Source of the DNA: Penaeus vannamei
Lineage: Eukaryota > Arthropoda > Malacostraca > Decapoda > Penaeidae
Length of the DNA: 17,500 bases
Direction: 5' to 3'
Assembly (NCBI RefSeq): GCF_042767895.1
Contig: NC_091557.1
Span: forward strand, 34,248,779 to 34,266,278
Shown one piece after another: positions 1 through 9,664 of the stretch (positions are counted from its first letter, which is position 1; every line of letters begins with the position of its first letter). The notes under the pieces are model-generated. The model searched no databases, was not told the origin of the DNA, and was given only the letters and a program-made list of their open reading frames with translations. Position numbers and translations under genes: made by a program.

Positions 1-62
<62 letters not shown>
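1..62. repeat. (TA)n microsatellite, cut by window start
   Basis: Uninterrupted TA dinucleotide run that begins before the window. It is one of at least six long TA tracts here, typical of repeat-rich crustacean DNA. Confidence 0.98.
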
Positions 63-67
<5 letters not shown>

Positions 68-80
68 AAATTACCATAGG

Positions 81-702
81 TCCCTCCTCCTCTCTATCCC
101 TCTCCCTCGTTCCTTCTTTACTATTTTCTTTCCTATTTTCTCCTTGCTCTCCCTCCCCCTTTCTCTCTTCCTTCCCCTTCTTTCTTTCCCTGTTTTCTTA
201 CTTCTCTCCCTCCCTCTAACCTCCCACTTCTCTCTTGCCCTCCTTTCTCTCCTTCTCTTATCTTTCTCTCTCTATCTCCCTCTTTTATCCCTCTCTCTAT
301 CTTTCCTTCCTTCCTCACTCACTATCTCTCTCATCTTTCTTTCTTCCTCTCTCTTTCCTTCGTTCCTCACTCCCTCTCCCTCTATTTCCTTCTTTCCTCA
401 CTCCCTCTCTCTTTCTTATCTCTCTCTCTCTCTCCCTCTTCCTCTCTTTATATCCTTCCTAACTCCCTCTCCTCTTATCTCTTTCCCTCTCCCTCTCTTC
501 CCTTCCCTCCTCACTCCCTCTCTTATCTCTCTCTCTCTCCCTCTTTCCTTCCTGCCCCACTCCCTCTCCCTCTCCTATCTCTCTCTCTCCCTCTTCCCTT
601 CGTTCCTCACTCCCTCTTCTTTTCTTATCTCTCTCTCCCTCTTCCCTCCGTTCCTCACTCCCTCTTCTTTTCTTATCTTTCTCCCTCTTTAACTCTCTCT
701 AA
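81..702. repeat. Long pyrimidine-only tract, degenerate CT/CCT/CTT repeat
   Basis: About 620 bp in which the + strand is almost wholly C and T. Loose units of about 45-60 bp recur (TTCCTTCCTCACTCCCTCTC, then TTATCTCTCTCTCT), suggesting a decayed tandem repeat. Long open frames of Leu/Ser/Pro on + and Arg/Glu/Gly/Lys on - come from composition and are not genes. Such homopurine-homopyrimidine DNA can form triplex (H-DNA); that is known of the class and was not tested here. Confidence 0.93.
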
Positions 703-990
703 TCACTTCCGCACAAAATACCTGCCGGCATCATTAAAAAGGAGCCTGGGACACTATCTTGGAAGAGGGAATCACACGTAACTAAGATAATACGCAACCG
801 AGAGCGTAAGTAACTTCTTATACAGCGTTTTCCTGCCTTTGGTGTTTATCTTGGGTTTTCTTTTCTAAATTAACAATGTGTCGGTTTACTTTGGAAGGTT
901 TTCTTTTGATAATTCTAAACCGCGTTCTCTGTTCCTCAGGGTACGCTTGAGATAACAGTACCTTGGGAGTGTTTAATTAACTTCTCATAA

Positions 991-1112
991 TTAGATCTAA
1001 TCATCATTATTCATGAGATGCATCGGGGTGCAAAGGTGTCCCAGTGTTCATGTCTTCAGATAAAACAGTTTGTGAAAGAAGTTCGAATGAGAATAATTAT
1101 GATTAGATCTAG
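991..1112. repeat. Short inverted repeat, possible fold-back element
   Basis: Arms 991-1012 and 1091-1112 are reverse complements at about 20 of 22 positions, centred on TAGATCTAATCAT, with a 78-nt unique loop. It could be a small MITE or solo terminal repeats. No clear target-site duplication is visible. Confidence 0.5.
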
Positions 1113-1740
1113 AATAAGGACAGATTACCGACATCTCGGTTATATAATAGTGGTAACATGGTATTTCCTCTTTATAAAAAAGGTGTGAGTGGGAATGGTT
1201 GGCTCCACAAACCAAGAAGTTTGATTTTGACGATTATGATACTGTAATTTTGATTTCGCGTCTCAATTTATATCTATTGCCACTCACATCTTTTTCAAAG
1301 GGCATTGCACTGAATTCTATAAATACATCATGGAAATGATTATTTCTGAATGATATATCTTCTTCTTACAACTATAACTACTGTCTTTGATCAAAATCAT
1401 TACCGGGAAATATTGTAGCACAGATACCTCAAAGGTCCTATTGGTCTTTTGGAACTCAACGGATTATTGAAAAATATACAAATTTCCTTTAACAAAGACC
1501 CTTCTCTGTTCAGGCGAGTTTAAACCATTTTGGGAAGAATTATTCCCTCTTATCCCCTCGTGCCCCTGCGCTGGCCTGAATTGAAATGATTGAAAACTCT
1601 CTATTTGTAACCATTGGTTTGTTGCCTGCACCTGGTGGAAAACGACCCGGGCTTCGAGCGGGATTAGAGGAATTTCAGGGAGGGATGTTTTTCTGTGATG
1701 CAGGTTGCATTATGCCCCAAGGAAATTTATGTGAAGCTCA

Positions 1741-1846
1741 AACATACGCACACATGCATACATTCACACACACACACACTACAGACATGTGATAAAGAAT
1801 TACACTCATTTACACAAAAACACCCATAAACACACACACACACACG
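1741..1846. repeat. CA-rich interrupted microsatellite
   Basis: Several short (CA)n runs are separated by ATGCATACATT-like and TTACACAAAAACACC-like interruptions. On the - strand this gives an artificial Cys/Val-rich reading frame. Confidence 0.85.
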
Positions 1847-1964
1847 AAAATCTGGAAAGCCTCCTTGGCAGAAACCGTCTGCATCCGAATTACATACACA
1901 TCCTTCCAGCAACGAAATCCCCACACGAGGTTTAACACACCCTCCTCCTCCCCTCATCGACCTC

Positions 1965-3637
1965 ACCCCGGAGCGTTTTCCCCTCACCTTGTAGAGTTCC
2001 CCCCCCCCCTCACCTCGACCCGTTTCCCCCTCACCTCGTAGAGTTCCCCCCCACACACCTCGGAGCGTTTCCCCCTCACCTCGTAGAGTTCCCCCCCCCC
2101 CACACCTCGGAGCGTTTCCCCCTCACCTCGTAGAGTTCCCCCCCCCCACACCTCGGAGCGTTTCCCCCTCACCTCGTAGAGTTCCCCCCCCCCCCCCACC
2201 TCGGAGCGTTTTCCCCTCACCGCGTAGAGTTCCCCCCCACACACCTCGGAGCGTTTTCCCCTCACCGCGTAGAGTTCCCCCCCACACACCTCGGAGCGTT
2301 TCCCCCTCACCTCGTAAAGTTCCCCCCACACACCTCGGAGCGTTTCCCCCTCACCTCGTAGAGTTCCCCCCACACACCTCGGAGCGTTTTCCCCTCACCG
2401 CGTAGAGTTCCCCCCCCCCACCCCCCACCTCGGAGCGTTTTCCCCTCACCGCGTAGAGTTCCCCCCCCCACCCCCCACCTCGGAGCGTTTTCCCCTCACC
2501 GCGTAGAGTTCCCCCCCCCACCCCCCACCTCGGAGCGTTTTCCCCTCACCTCGTAGAGTTCCCCCCCCCCACCTCGGAGCGTTTTCCCCTCACCGCGTAG
2601 AGTTCCCCCCCCCCACCCCCCACCTCGGAGCGTTTTCCCCTCACCGCGTAGAGTTCCCCCCCCCCCACCTCGGAGCGTTTTCCCCTCACCTCGTAGAGTT
2701 CCCCCCCCCACCTCGGAGCGTTTCCCCCTCACCTCGTAGAGTTCCCCCCCCCCCCACCTCGGAGCGTTTTCCCCTCACCGCGTAGAGTTCCCCCCCCCCA
2801 CACCTCGGAGCGCTTTCCCCTCACCGCGTAGAGTTCCCCCCCCCCCCACCTCGGAGCGTTTTCCCCTCACCGCGTAGAGTTCCCCCCCACACACCTCGGA
2901 GCGTTTTCCCCTCACCTCGTAGAGTTCCCCCCCCCCACCTCGGAGCGTTTTCCCCTCACCTCGTAGAGTTCCCCCCCCCCACCTCGGAGCGTTTTCCCCT
3001 CACCGCGTAGAGTTCCCCCCCACACACCTCGGAGCGTTTTCCCCTCACCTCGTAGAGTTCCCCCCCCCCACCTCGGAGCGTTTTCCCCTCACCGCGTAGA
3101 GTTCCCCCCCCCACACCTCGGAGCGCTTTCCCCTCACCGCGTAGAGTTCCCCCCCCCCCCACCTCGGAGCGTTTTCCCCTCACCTCGTAGAGTTCCCCCC
3201 CCCACCTCGGAGCGTTTTCCCCTCACCGCGTAGAGTTCCCCCCCCCACACCTCGGAGCGCTTTCCCCTCACCGCGTAGAGTTCCCCCCCCCCCCACCTCG
3301 GAGCGTTTTCCCCTCACCGCGTAGAGTTCCCCCCCACACACCTCGGAGCGTTTTCCCCTCACCTCGTAGAGTTCCCCCCCCCCACCTCGGAGCGTTTTCC
3401 CCTCACCTCGTAGAGTTCCCCCCCCCCACCTCGGAGCGTTTTCCCCTCACCGCGTAGAGTTCCCCCCCACACACCTCGGAGCGTTTTCCCCTCACCTCGT
3501 AGAGTTCCCCCCCCCCCACCTCGGAGCGTTTTCCCCTCACCGCGTAGAGTTCCCCCCCCCACACCTCGGAGCGCTTTCCCCTCACCGCGTAGAGTTCCCC
3601 CCCCCCCCCACCTCGGAGCGTTTTCCCCTCACCTCGG
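1965..3637. repeat. GC-rich minisatellite, about 37 units of 45 bp
   Basis: The unit reads CACCTCGGAGCGTTTTCCCC, then TCACCKCGTAGAGTT, then a C run of 7-15 that sometimes contains CACACA or CACCCCCC. I counted about 37 units. Variants are TCGTAG versus GCGTAG, TTTTCCCC versus TTTCCCCC, and a rarer GCGCTTT form (units near 2813, 3126, 3260 and 3574). The order of variants around the first and last pairs is the same at a shift of about 447 bp, so the array has higher-order structure. The 15-codon periodicity gives - strand frames of a GELYEVRGKRSEV type, broken wherever C-run length changes; they are not genes. The first two units (1965-2040) are the most degenerate. Confidence 0.97.
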
Positions 3638-4001
3638 CGCAATCCCTCTGCCCCTGTGAAGTGCCTCGGGGCGTGAAATGACTCTAAAAAAGCTGGGGAA
3701 ATATCCGAAAATCTTCACGCGACGCTGCTCTTACGTAACGAAAGGGAAGGATTACGTAGACGAAAGGGCATGAACGCTTTCTGTTGATATTGCGCTTAGG
3801 GGCGCCTTTATAACGATACAAATGGTGCAAAATATTCAAGTACGCGAAACCACATGTATGCACGCACTTATTGCATTTACATGTTGTGTATAGTGTATCT
3901 AACTCTGCTTTTGAATTCTAGAATCTATCCCTTGGCTATTTTGTCATCTTTTGCCATCGATCTATTATGAGTAGACGGATAATATGGTCATAACTTGACA
4001 T
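3638..4001. other. Unique spacer, nothing identified
   Basis: No gene-like frame. The only local structure is a near repeat of TTACGTAACGAAAGGG and TTACGTAGACGAAAGGG at about 3732-3769. Confidence 0.55.
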
Positions 4002-4191
4002 TTTATATGGCCCCGACTACTATCTAGGTTAAGTATACAAACATGCACAGTATATGCACATGAATACACACACACACATGCATATATATATGTGTGTGTG
4101 TGTGTCTGTGTGTGTGTGTGTGTGTGTATTCATATGCATATACTGTATATGTTTGTATACTTAACCTAGATAGTAGTCGGGGCCATATAAA
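4002..4191. repeat. 190-bp palindrome with CA/TG microsatellite core
   Basis: The left arm starting TTTATATGGCCCCGACTACT at 4002 is mirrored by the right arm ending AGTAGTCGGGGCCATATAAA at 4191. The arms are about 72 nt with only about 3 mismatches, all transitions. The centre (near 4096) is (CA)n meeting (TG)n, so the whole element can fold into one hairpin. No target-site duplication is obvious. It could be a MITE-like fold-back element or the product of a template-switch event. Confidence 0.85.
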
Positions 4192-4199
4192 GTATGTAC

Positions 4200-4995
<796 letters not shown>

Positions 4996-5210
4996 ATATA
5001 TAGTTTATGCAATTTACAACAGTGGCGCTCACATTCACTCACAAGCGACATAATGGTCGCGAATCCTTGGTGCCTTCACCTTGAAGCAGAAAGTAGTTAC
5101 GGAACCAGAATGTGGTTAAAGTTACCCCAATAATGAATATAAAAAAGTAAATGCAGTGTATAGCCATAGCACTGGTGGGAGAGGGAGACCAGTAACCGAT
5201 CTTTTCGCTG

Positions 5211-5247
5211 ATTGGCTGGAGGTGGCGCGTGACCGTGCGCTGATTGG
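5211..5247 (-). promoter_or_regulatory. Pair of inverted CCAAT boxes
   Basis: GATTGGCTGG and GATTGGTTCG place two ATTGG cores (5211-5215 and 5243-5247) 32 bp apart, about three helical turns, in a locally GC-rich segment. Paired CCAAT boxes at this spacing are a known NF-Y arrangement. No TATA box or gene is visible next to them, so this is only a candidate. Confidence 0.25.
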
Positions 5248-5806
5248 TTCGTCACCCCTTCGCCTTCTGCCTCGTGCTGTAGAAGTGGCAAACTTTCCAA
5301 GTCTTCTGTTGAAAGAAGTCCCTCGGTGCTCTGCCTTTACGATTTTTTGATATGGAAACTTGTAGCCTGAATGGCCAAAAGTTAAGAAAATAACTATTGT
5401 ATTTTTTTGAGTGATGAGAAGACGAAACAAGAACCGAGGCTGATATATCCTGACGGTACAATGAACATGGTTGAAAATCTGAATAGGCAAACCTCTGACT
5501 TGGAATACATTTTTCTTTTTATCTAATAGATTGTTTAAATTCATCTATTAACATTAATAGGGTTATGGTGAATTTACATGCCTAAAAAGTTTAAAGTTGT
5601 CATGGTATAATTTCACTGTTTAATGGGTCATTTTCACTGACTTTAAAGTGATATCAGATTTAATTTGCGACATCGATAAACAGCTCTATATCATATATAA
5701 AGAGAAACTGGGTTACAGTGCAGCTCCATTGACCCTGTTTTGCGAGAATCACGCAACGGAGAAAAATAGAAGACAAGAGCCAATTAAGATATATCTAAAA
5801 ACCATT

Positions 5807-5819
5807 GGGGGGGGGGGGG
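5807..5819. repeat. Poly-G run (G13)
   Basis: Thirteen consecutive G on the + strand, isolated in AT-rich DNA. Length is likely polymorphic or uncertain in sequencing. Confidence 0.9.
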
Positions 5820-6205
5820 TTACTCCCACATAACTTTTTTTTCGAGATGTTCAATGTCCAGTCGATACTTCAGGCGTGATATGATATACTCTTGAAGAAA
5901 CCGAGAAAGATCTCCATTAACATTGCTAATGAACCCTCTACCAGCTTTGGTTAAGAATACTTTTTTGGACAATTGAAATGAGGTAATACAAACTTTGTCT
6001 CGGAAGTATGCCTGATGTATGGCATGTTAGGCAGTTATGCCAGATATGACTATAATTTTCATGTGGTTACATTGCTGTGAATTATTCAGTATGGCAATTG
6101 GAATCAGACCATAGTACATGATCGCTAATACATTGAATCGAATGGCAATAATAATCAGTATATTCAAAATATATTGAATTACATATTAATTTTAAAACAA
6201 AGCAG

Positions 6206-6369
6206 TGCAATAATGAAATGTACGAAGGTGAAACTGAACGTCCGCCTTGAAACAGCGTTCGGAGGAGACACGAGCTTCGCAAAGTGCGTGTCACCGAGAT
6301 GTTGCAAGTGACTCGCGTAGCCTCGGAAGAGTCGCTATAAAGGCGAGCCGGAAAGCGCAGAGAGTCAGT
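6206..6369 (+). promoter_or_regulatory. Core and proximal promoter of copy A
   Basis: TATAAA (6336-6341) lies 31 nt upstream of the A of an arthropod initiator TCAGT (6365-6369), which sets the predicted start at 6367. The block from about 6206 is nearly identical in copy B, whereas DNA further upstream has diverged. TGACTC cores occur at 6309-6314, 6372-6377 and 6388-6393, and GAGTCA at 6362-6367. GAGTCA-GTCG-TGACTC forms a perfect 6-bp-arm palindrome over the start site. TGACTC resembles an AP-1/bZIP half-site; binding is inference. Confidence 0.8.
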
Positions 6370-6421
6370 CGTGACTCGACCCTTGAGTGACTCTCTCTCG
6401 GATCTCCCTGAGGAACCGAAG

Positions 6422-9400
6422 ATGAAGCGCGGTGGATGGGTGCGTCTGCGAGACTTTGGCTGAAGTCAACTTTGGGATTTGGTTTCTGTCTGACACCCAC
6501 TCTCACTCTATGTCTGTCTGTATTTCACTATCTCTATTCTCTCCTTTCACTCTCATTCTTTCTCTCTTTGTCAATGTCAAGAACTTTCATTTTCTTTTAA
6601 GACATCGTATACGAATATATATGTATATATATTGAATATGCATATCTGCATATATATATATGCATGTGTGTGTGCAGATAAAATCTGCATAACGCAGATA
6701 AGAAAATGCGACAAAATTAACGCTTTGGTGTCATGGCCGTCAGATCTTCAACGCCGCCGTGCTGATGGCGGTGGCACTGTCGCCCTCCGTCAAGGGGGAG
6801 CGGGAGGAGGCCGTCCCTGCCCAGGACGACCTTCTGCCGCAGGAGAGCCAGCAGCTGGCCGTCGTGGCCAAGGACGACCTCCAAGCCTCTGCTACGGGTG
6901 AGTGCTGTCTGTGTGTCGCCGTTTTTCCTGTCATTCCATTCATGCATCGAATCTCATAACAACGTTGTTCCTACTCTACGTTGTATACTTATTGGAATCC
7001 ATGGCATGAAGGTCAAAATCCTGCTGTTAGGAAGAGAAATCACCTGAGCTGTCAATAGCTGTTTCCTTCCCTGACGTCCTGTAGGATACGGAGGCTACGG
7101 AGGCGGAAGCTCCCACAAGGGACACGGAGGCTACGGAGGCGGAAGCTCCCACAAGGGACACGGAGGCTACGGAGGCTCCCACTACGACCAGGGAGGCTAC
7201 AAGGGCCACCAGGGATACCACGCTGACAAGGGCCACAAGGGCAGCCACTACGGCGACCACGGCAAGGCGCACTACAGTGTGAGAACCGCGTCCTTTATTC
7301 ATTTATTATTATTATTATTATTATTAATGATATAGGTAACACCGCAATAACAAAGCAATGCTGTTTTTCCTAAGGTGTCATTTTCGAGAGAAAAAGAAAT
7401 CTTATGGTAAATTTCAACGATTTCCTTCCCTCACCAGGGTTACCATGGCGACCATGGCAAGCACTACAAGGGCCACGACGACAAGCACAAGTACTACGGC
7501 GACGCCCACAGCGGCAAGAAGGGAGGGAAGGGTCACCACTACGGCTCCAAGGGTCACCACGACAAAGGTCACAAGGACAAGGTCAGTGTTCTTTCCATTA
7601 CACTAAATATAAATTGCACCTGATGTTTGCCTTTGCTTTCCCTGCGGAGATCCAGATTACCTTTTGAGAAAGTCTGAAGACTCATGATCAATTATCTTCC
7701 ATTTCTAAATTGCAAAATGGCAGCTCTGATTCTAATTCATAAATATTCCCTATTGGATTTTTGTACAGCTTTGTCTACAAAGGTTATAAGGGGTTTACAG
7801 AAAGAGATGGTGGGAATTTCCTCGAAATCCTCAGGAATTATGCCAAGTGCAAAAGGGATTTGGTTTAATCTTATGTGGAATACCCGAACCCGCTCGCCTG
7901 GGATCCTCCCAGTCCCCATCTGTGTGCTTTACAATCACCAGTTTATTTCTTTAAAATGTAAATTGATTTCCTATGACACGTCGCGAGCCTTGTTCCCTCA
8001 CTTAGGATCCTGCGGAGGATTCTCAACTTAGATCACGGGATATAATCCTCTTTGCGAAAAGTGTTCATTCCCAGATCTTAACTTAGATCTGAGGTAAAAT
8101 CGGTATGTAAGCTTCTTATACATGAAAATACGGCAAGAATTCCAACCTACACTACCTGAATCAATGCACTTTGTAAGTAAAATGCAGATAGAGAAAGCTT
8201 CACGGTTTGAAATGTGCAAAAAGATTTTGTTTCCTTGCGCTTCATTCCGCAGAGCCGTGGAACGACCTTCTGAGCCAGCGTGGATCTCTATATGCCAGAG
8301 AGGGATAGAAAACTCGTTAGTTAACAACTACAACCTAATAGTTTTTTTTCGCAGGGTTTTCGGATCATCTAGATTATGATTTCTTATAACGATAAAGCTT
8401 CATGTGGGGCGTCGAAAAAGTGCATATCATAACCACTAATAAAGATTGGTTCCTCGCAGGGCTTCAAGAACGTGTACCACAAGGAGGAGTACGGCCACAC
8501 CAAGAAGTTCTACGACGACAGCGACAAAAAGAAGTACCACAGCAACTACGACGACCTCGATACCTACTTCAAGGCACACAAGGGCAGCGACTACAAGGGA
8601 GGCCACTACAAGGTACGACCTATATACCGCATCTCTCTCTCTCGTTCTCCCTTTCTCTTTTTCTTCCTTGAGGGAGACCACTGCAAGGTACGGCCAAACA
8701 TACTATTCTTTCTTTCAATTAGAATATGAATGGCTACGTTCTTTACAGTGATTCCATTATAATCATTATCATATTAACGTGATGATAGCATATCTACAGC
8801 CATGTAAATATGCTATCATCACTTTAGTACTGGTTTTACTCGTGAATGATTGACGGCTGCAGTCGACAAATCTGTTTCCTTTTGGATTATTTCTTATTGT
8901 CATTCTGAATCCATAAAATCTGATTCGTACTCTTTTGCCATCGCTGCTTCAGGGCGGACACCATCACGATGCCCATGGCCACAAGGGGCACCACGAGAAG
9001 GGCAAATACCACGACGACCATGCGGGCCACGATGGCCACTACGGAGACAAGGGCCACTATGGCCACAAGAGTTCCTATGGCGACCACGGTGGACACAAAG
9101 CTCATTATGGTCACGATGATCATAAAGGGTATGGCCATGGTGGACACGGAGGCGGATATGGACATGGTGGCCATGGAGGGCATGGCGGTGGACATGGTAG
9201 TGGATATGGCCATGGTGGCCATGGTGGTGGCGGATATGGCCATGGTGGCCATGGAGATGGTTATGGTCATGGTGGACACGGAGGTAAGCATGATTTTTCA
9301 GATCTGGGACGGCTGTATGCTAGAATGAAAATATAAAAATACATGCAAAATAAATGTATAAACAGTATACATATAGTATATACATACACACGCACATATA

Positions 9401-9664
9401 AAGTGTACATCATGCGTGAATATACATAAATATGTATACGTTATGTACAGATATACATATGTCCGAATATGCACATATTTTAAGCGCGTATGCTATTTCA
9501 TTCCTGCTTCACCTTGCGCTCTAAACATTTTCACTGTGTCATTAACGACCCCTCCCCTCCCCCTCCCCCCAGGCTACGGCGCCCACTCCACCGTCCAGGT
9601 CGTCCACCAGGCGGCGCCCAAGAGCTTCGAGTCCTTCGGCAACTTCGCCTTTGCAGGACACTGA
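6422..9664 (+). CDS. Secreted Gly/His/Tyr/Lys-rich structural protein, copy A (7 coding exons)
   Basis: Coding exons: 6422-6439, 6744-6897, 7085-7278, 7438-7581, 8460-8612, 8953-9283, 9573-9664. All introns are GT..AG and phases match, giving 361 aa. ATG 6422 is the first after the predicted start site (55-nt leader) and has A at -3. Exon 1 encodes only MKRGGW; joined to exon 2 it gives signal peptide MKRGGWIFNAAVLMAVAL, with likely cleavage after about G24. Residues 25-57 are acidic and non-repetitive. Exon 3 (59-122) has GGYGGGSSHKGH repeats, exon 4 (123-170) is HGD/KGH-rich, and exon 5 (171-221) carries VYHKEEYGHTKKFYDD. Exon 6 (222-331) ends in GYGHGGHGG repeats; exon 7 encodes the tail ending FGNFAFAGH. 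There is no Cys and no Rebers-Riddiford motif. The exon 5 motif recalls unnamed His-rich secreted arthropod proteins (from memory, unchecked). Extracellular, possibly cuticular or metal-binding; function unproven. Exon 1 is the least certain part. Confidence 0.85.
7085..7278 (+). repeat. Exon 3 intragenic repeat, longer in copy A
   Basis: The 36-bp unit coding GGYGGGSSHKGH is present twice in tandem followed by a partial third (GGYGGSHYDQ). Copy B exon 3 (13283-13440) has one unit fewer, explaining its 36-nt shorter length. The frame is kept. Confidence 0.88.
7302..7325. repeat. (ATT)n in intron 3 of copy A
   Basis: About eight ATT units just after the exon 3 donor. The matching site in copy B is a shorter, imperfect ATT run near 13462-13480. 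Confidence 0.85.
7880..7965 (-). mobile_element. Remnant of tRNA-derived SINE-like element in intron 4, copy A
   Basis: On the - strand the segment contains CTGGG-AGGAT-CCCAG (anticodon-arm-like stem-loop) followed by GCGAGCGGGTTCGGG, a decayed B-box. It matches the fuller element in copy B (14105-14285) but stops just after the B-box; about 120 bp of body present in B is missing. It is recognisable as a SINE only by comparison with copy B. Confidence 0.45.
8673..8687 (+). other. Duplicated exon-5 end plus splice donor: possible 15-nt microexon or alternative donor
   Basis: GGAGACCACTGCAAG followed by gtacggcc nearly copies the true end of exon 5, GGAGGCCACTACAAG followed by gtacgacc (20 of 23 positions), 75 nt downstream. 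It is preceded by a strong pyrimidine tract and GAG, a usable acceptor. As a microexon it would add GDHCK in phase 0. As an alternative donor it would extend exon 5 by 25 codons with no stop, also in frame. Either form would introduce the only cysteine of the protein. Copy B lacks it. No transcript evidence is available. Confidence 0.45.
8775..8826. repeat. Hairpin in intron 5 of copy A
   Basis: Arms 8775-8793 and 8808-8826 are complementary at 18 of 19 positions (core GTGATGATAGCATAT) around a 14-nt loop. Copy B keeps only the equivalent of the right arm, so the left arm is probably a local inverted duplication in A. Confidence 0.75.
8953..9283 (+). repeat. Exon 6 GYGHGGHGG repeat region, copy A
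   Basis: From about 9127 the exon is a degenerate array of 9- to 27-nt units coding GYGHGG, HGG and GGYGHGS variants. Codons here favour CAT, TAT, GGT and GGA, whereas the 5' part of the exon and exons 2-5 favour CAC, TAC, GGC and AAG. Confidence 0.85.

Larger units (their letters stand above)
703..1964. other. Non-repetitive stretch with no recognisable gene
   Basis: AT-rich unique DNA. No frame has a recognisable protein, and the 68-residue frame near 1586-1792 runs into CA repeats and resembles nothing I know. It holds an imperfect inverted repeat (991-1112) and a CA-rich stretch (about 1741-1846). A pyrimidine-AG acceptor-like site near 940 has no supporting reading frame. Confidence 0.6.
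4996..5930. other. Unique DNA upstream of the duplicated gene block
   Basis: No protein-coding exon could be supported. A 140-residue - strand frame (5122-5544) has no recognisable domain. The stretch includes two inverted CCAAT boxes (5211-5247) and a G13 run (5807-5819). Confidence 0.5.

Noticed and set aside
144..692. 182-residue Leu/Ser/Pro open frame
   Set aside because: Produced by the pyrimidine-only tract, where stop codons are nearly impossible on the + strand; no start context or domain.
2000..3640. CRISPR-like array (regular repeats)
   Set aside because: Units are contiguous with no unique spacers, and the genome is eukaryotic.
1984..3642. Series of - strand frames with GELYEVRGKRSEV repeats
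   Set aside because: The 45-bp unit equals 15 codons, so any frame stays open until a C-run changes length. Each is broken and restarts in another frame, and there is no conserved single ORF.
6733..6765. ATG at 6733 as start of copy A
   Set aside because: It is out of frame and stops after ten codons (MAVRSSTPPC). The TATA/initiator spacing and the signal peptide support ATG 6422.
6632..6901. 89-residue + frame through exon 2 beginning upstream in TA-rich DNA
   Set aside because: Reads exon 2 in the wrong phase and cannot join exon 3. The CAG acceptor at 6741-6743 fits exon 1 phase 0.
7027..7302. 91-residue hydrophobic - strand frame (and similar ones opposite exons 4, 5 and 6)
   Set aside because: Antisense shadow: reverse complements of CAC, GGC, AAG and TAC codons read as Val/Ala/Leu/Ser. 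The sense strand has matching splice sites.
8969..9328. Met/Ala/Thr-rich + strand frame overlapping exon 6 (also at 15190)
   Set aside because: Out-of-phase reading of the same repeat; the phase from exon 5 and into exon 7 supports the His/Gly frame.
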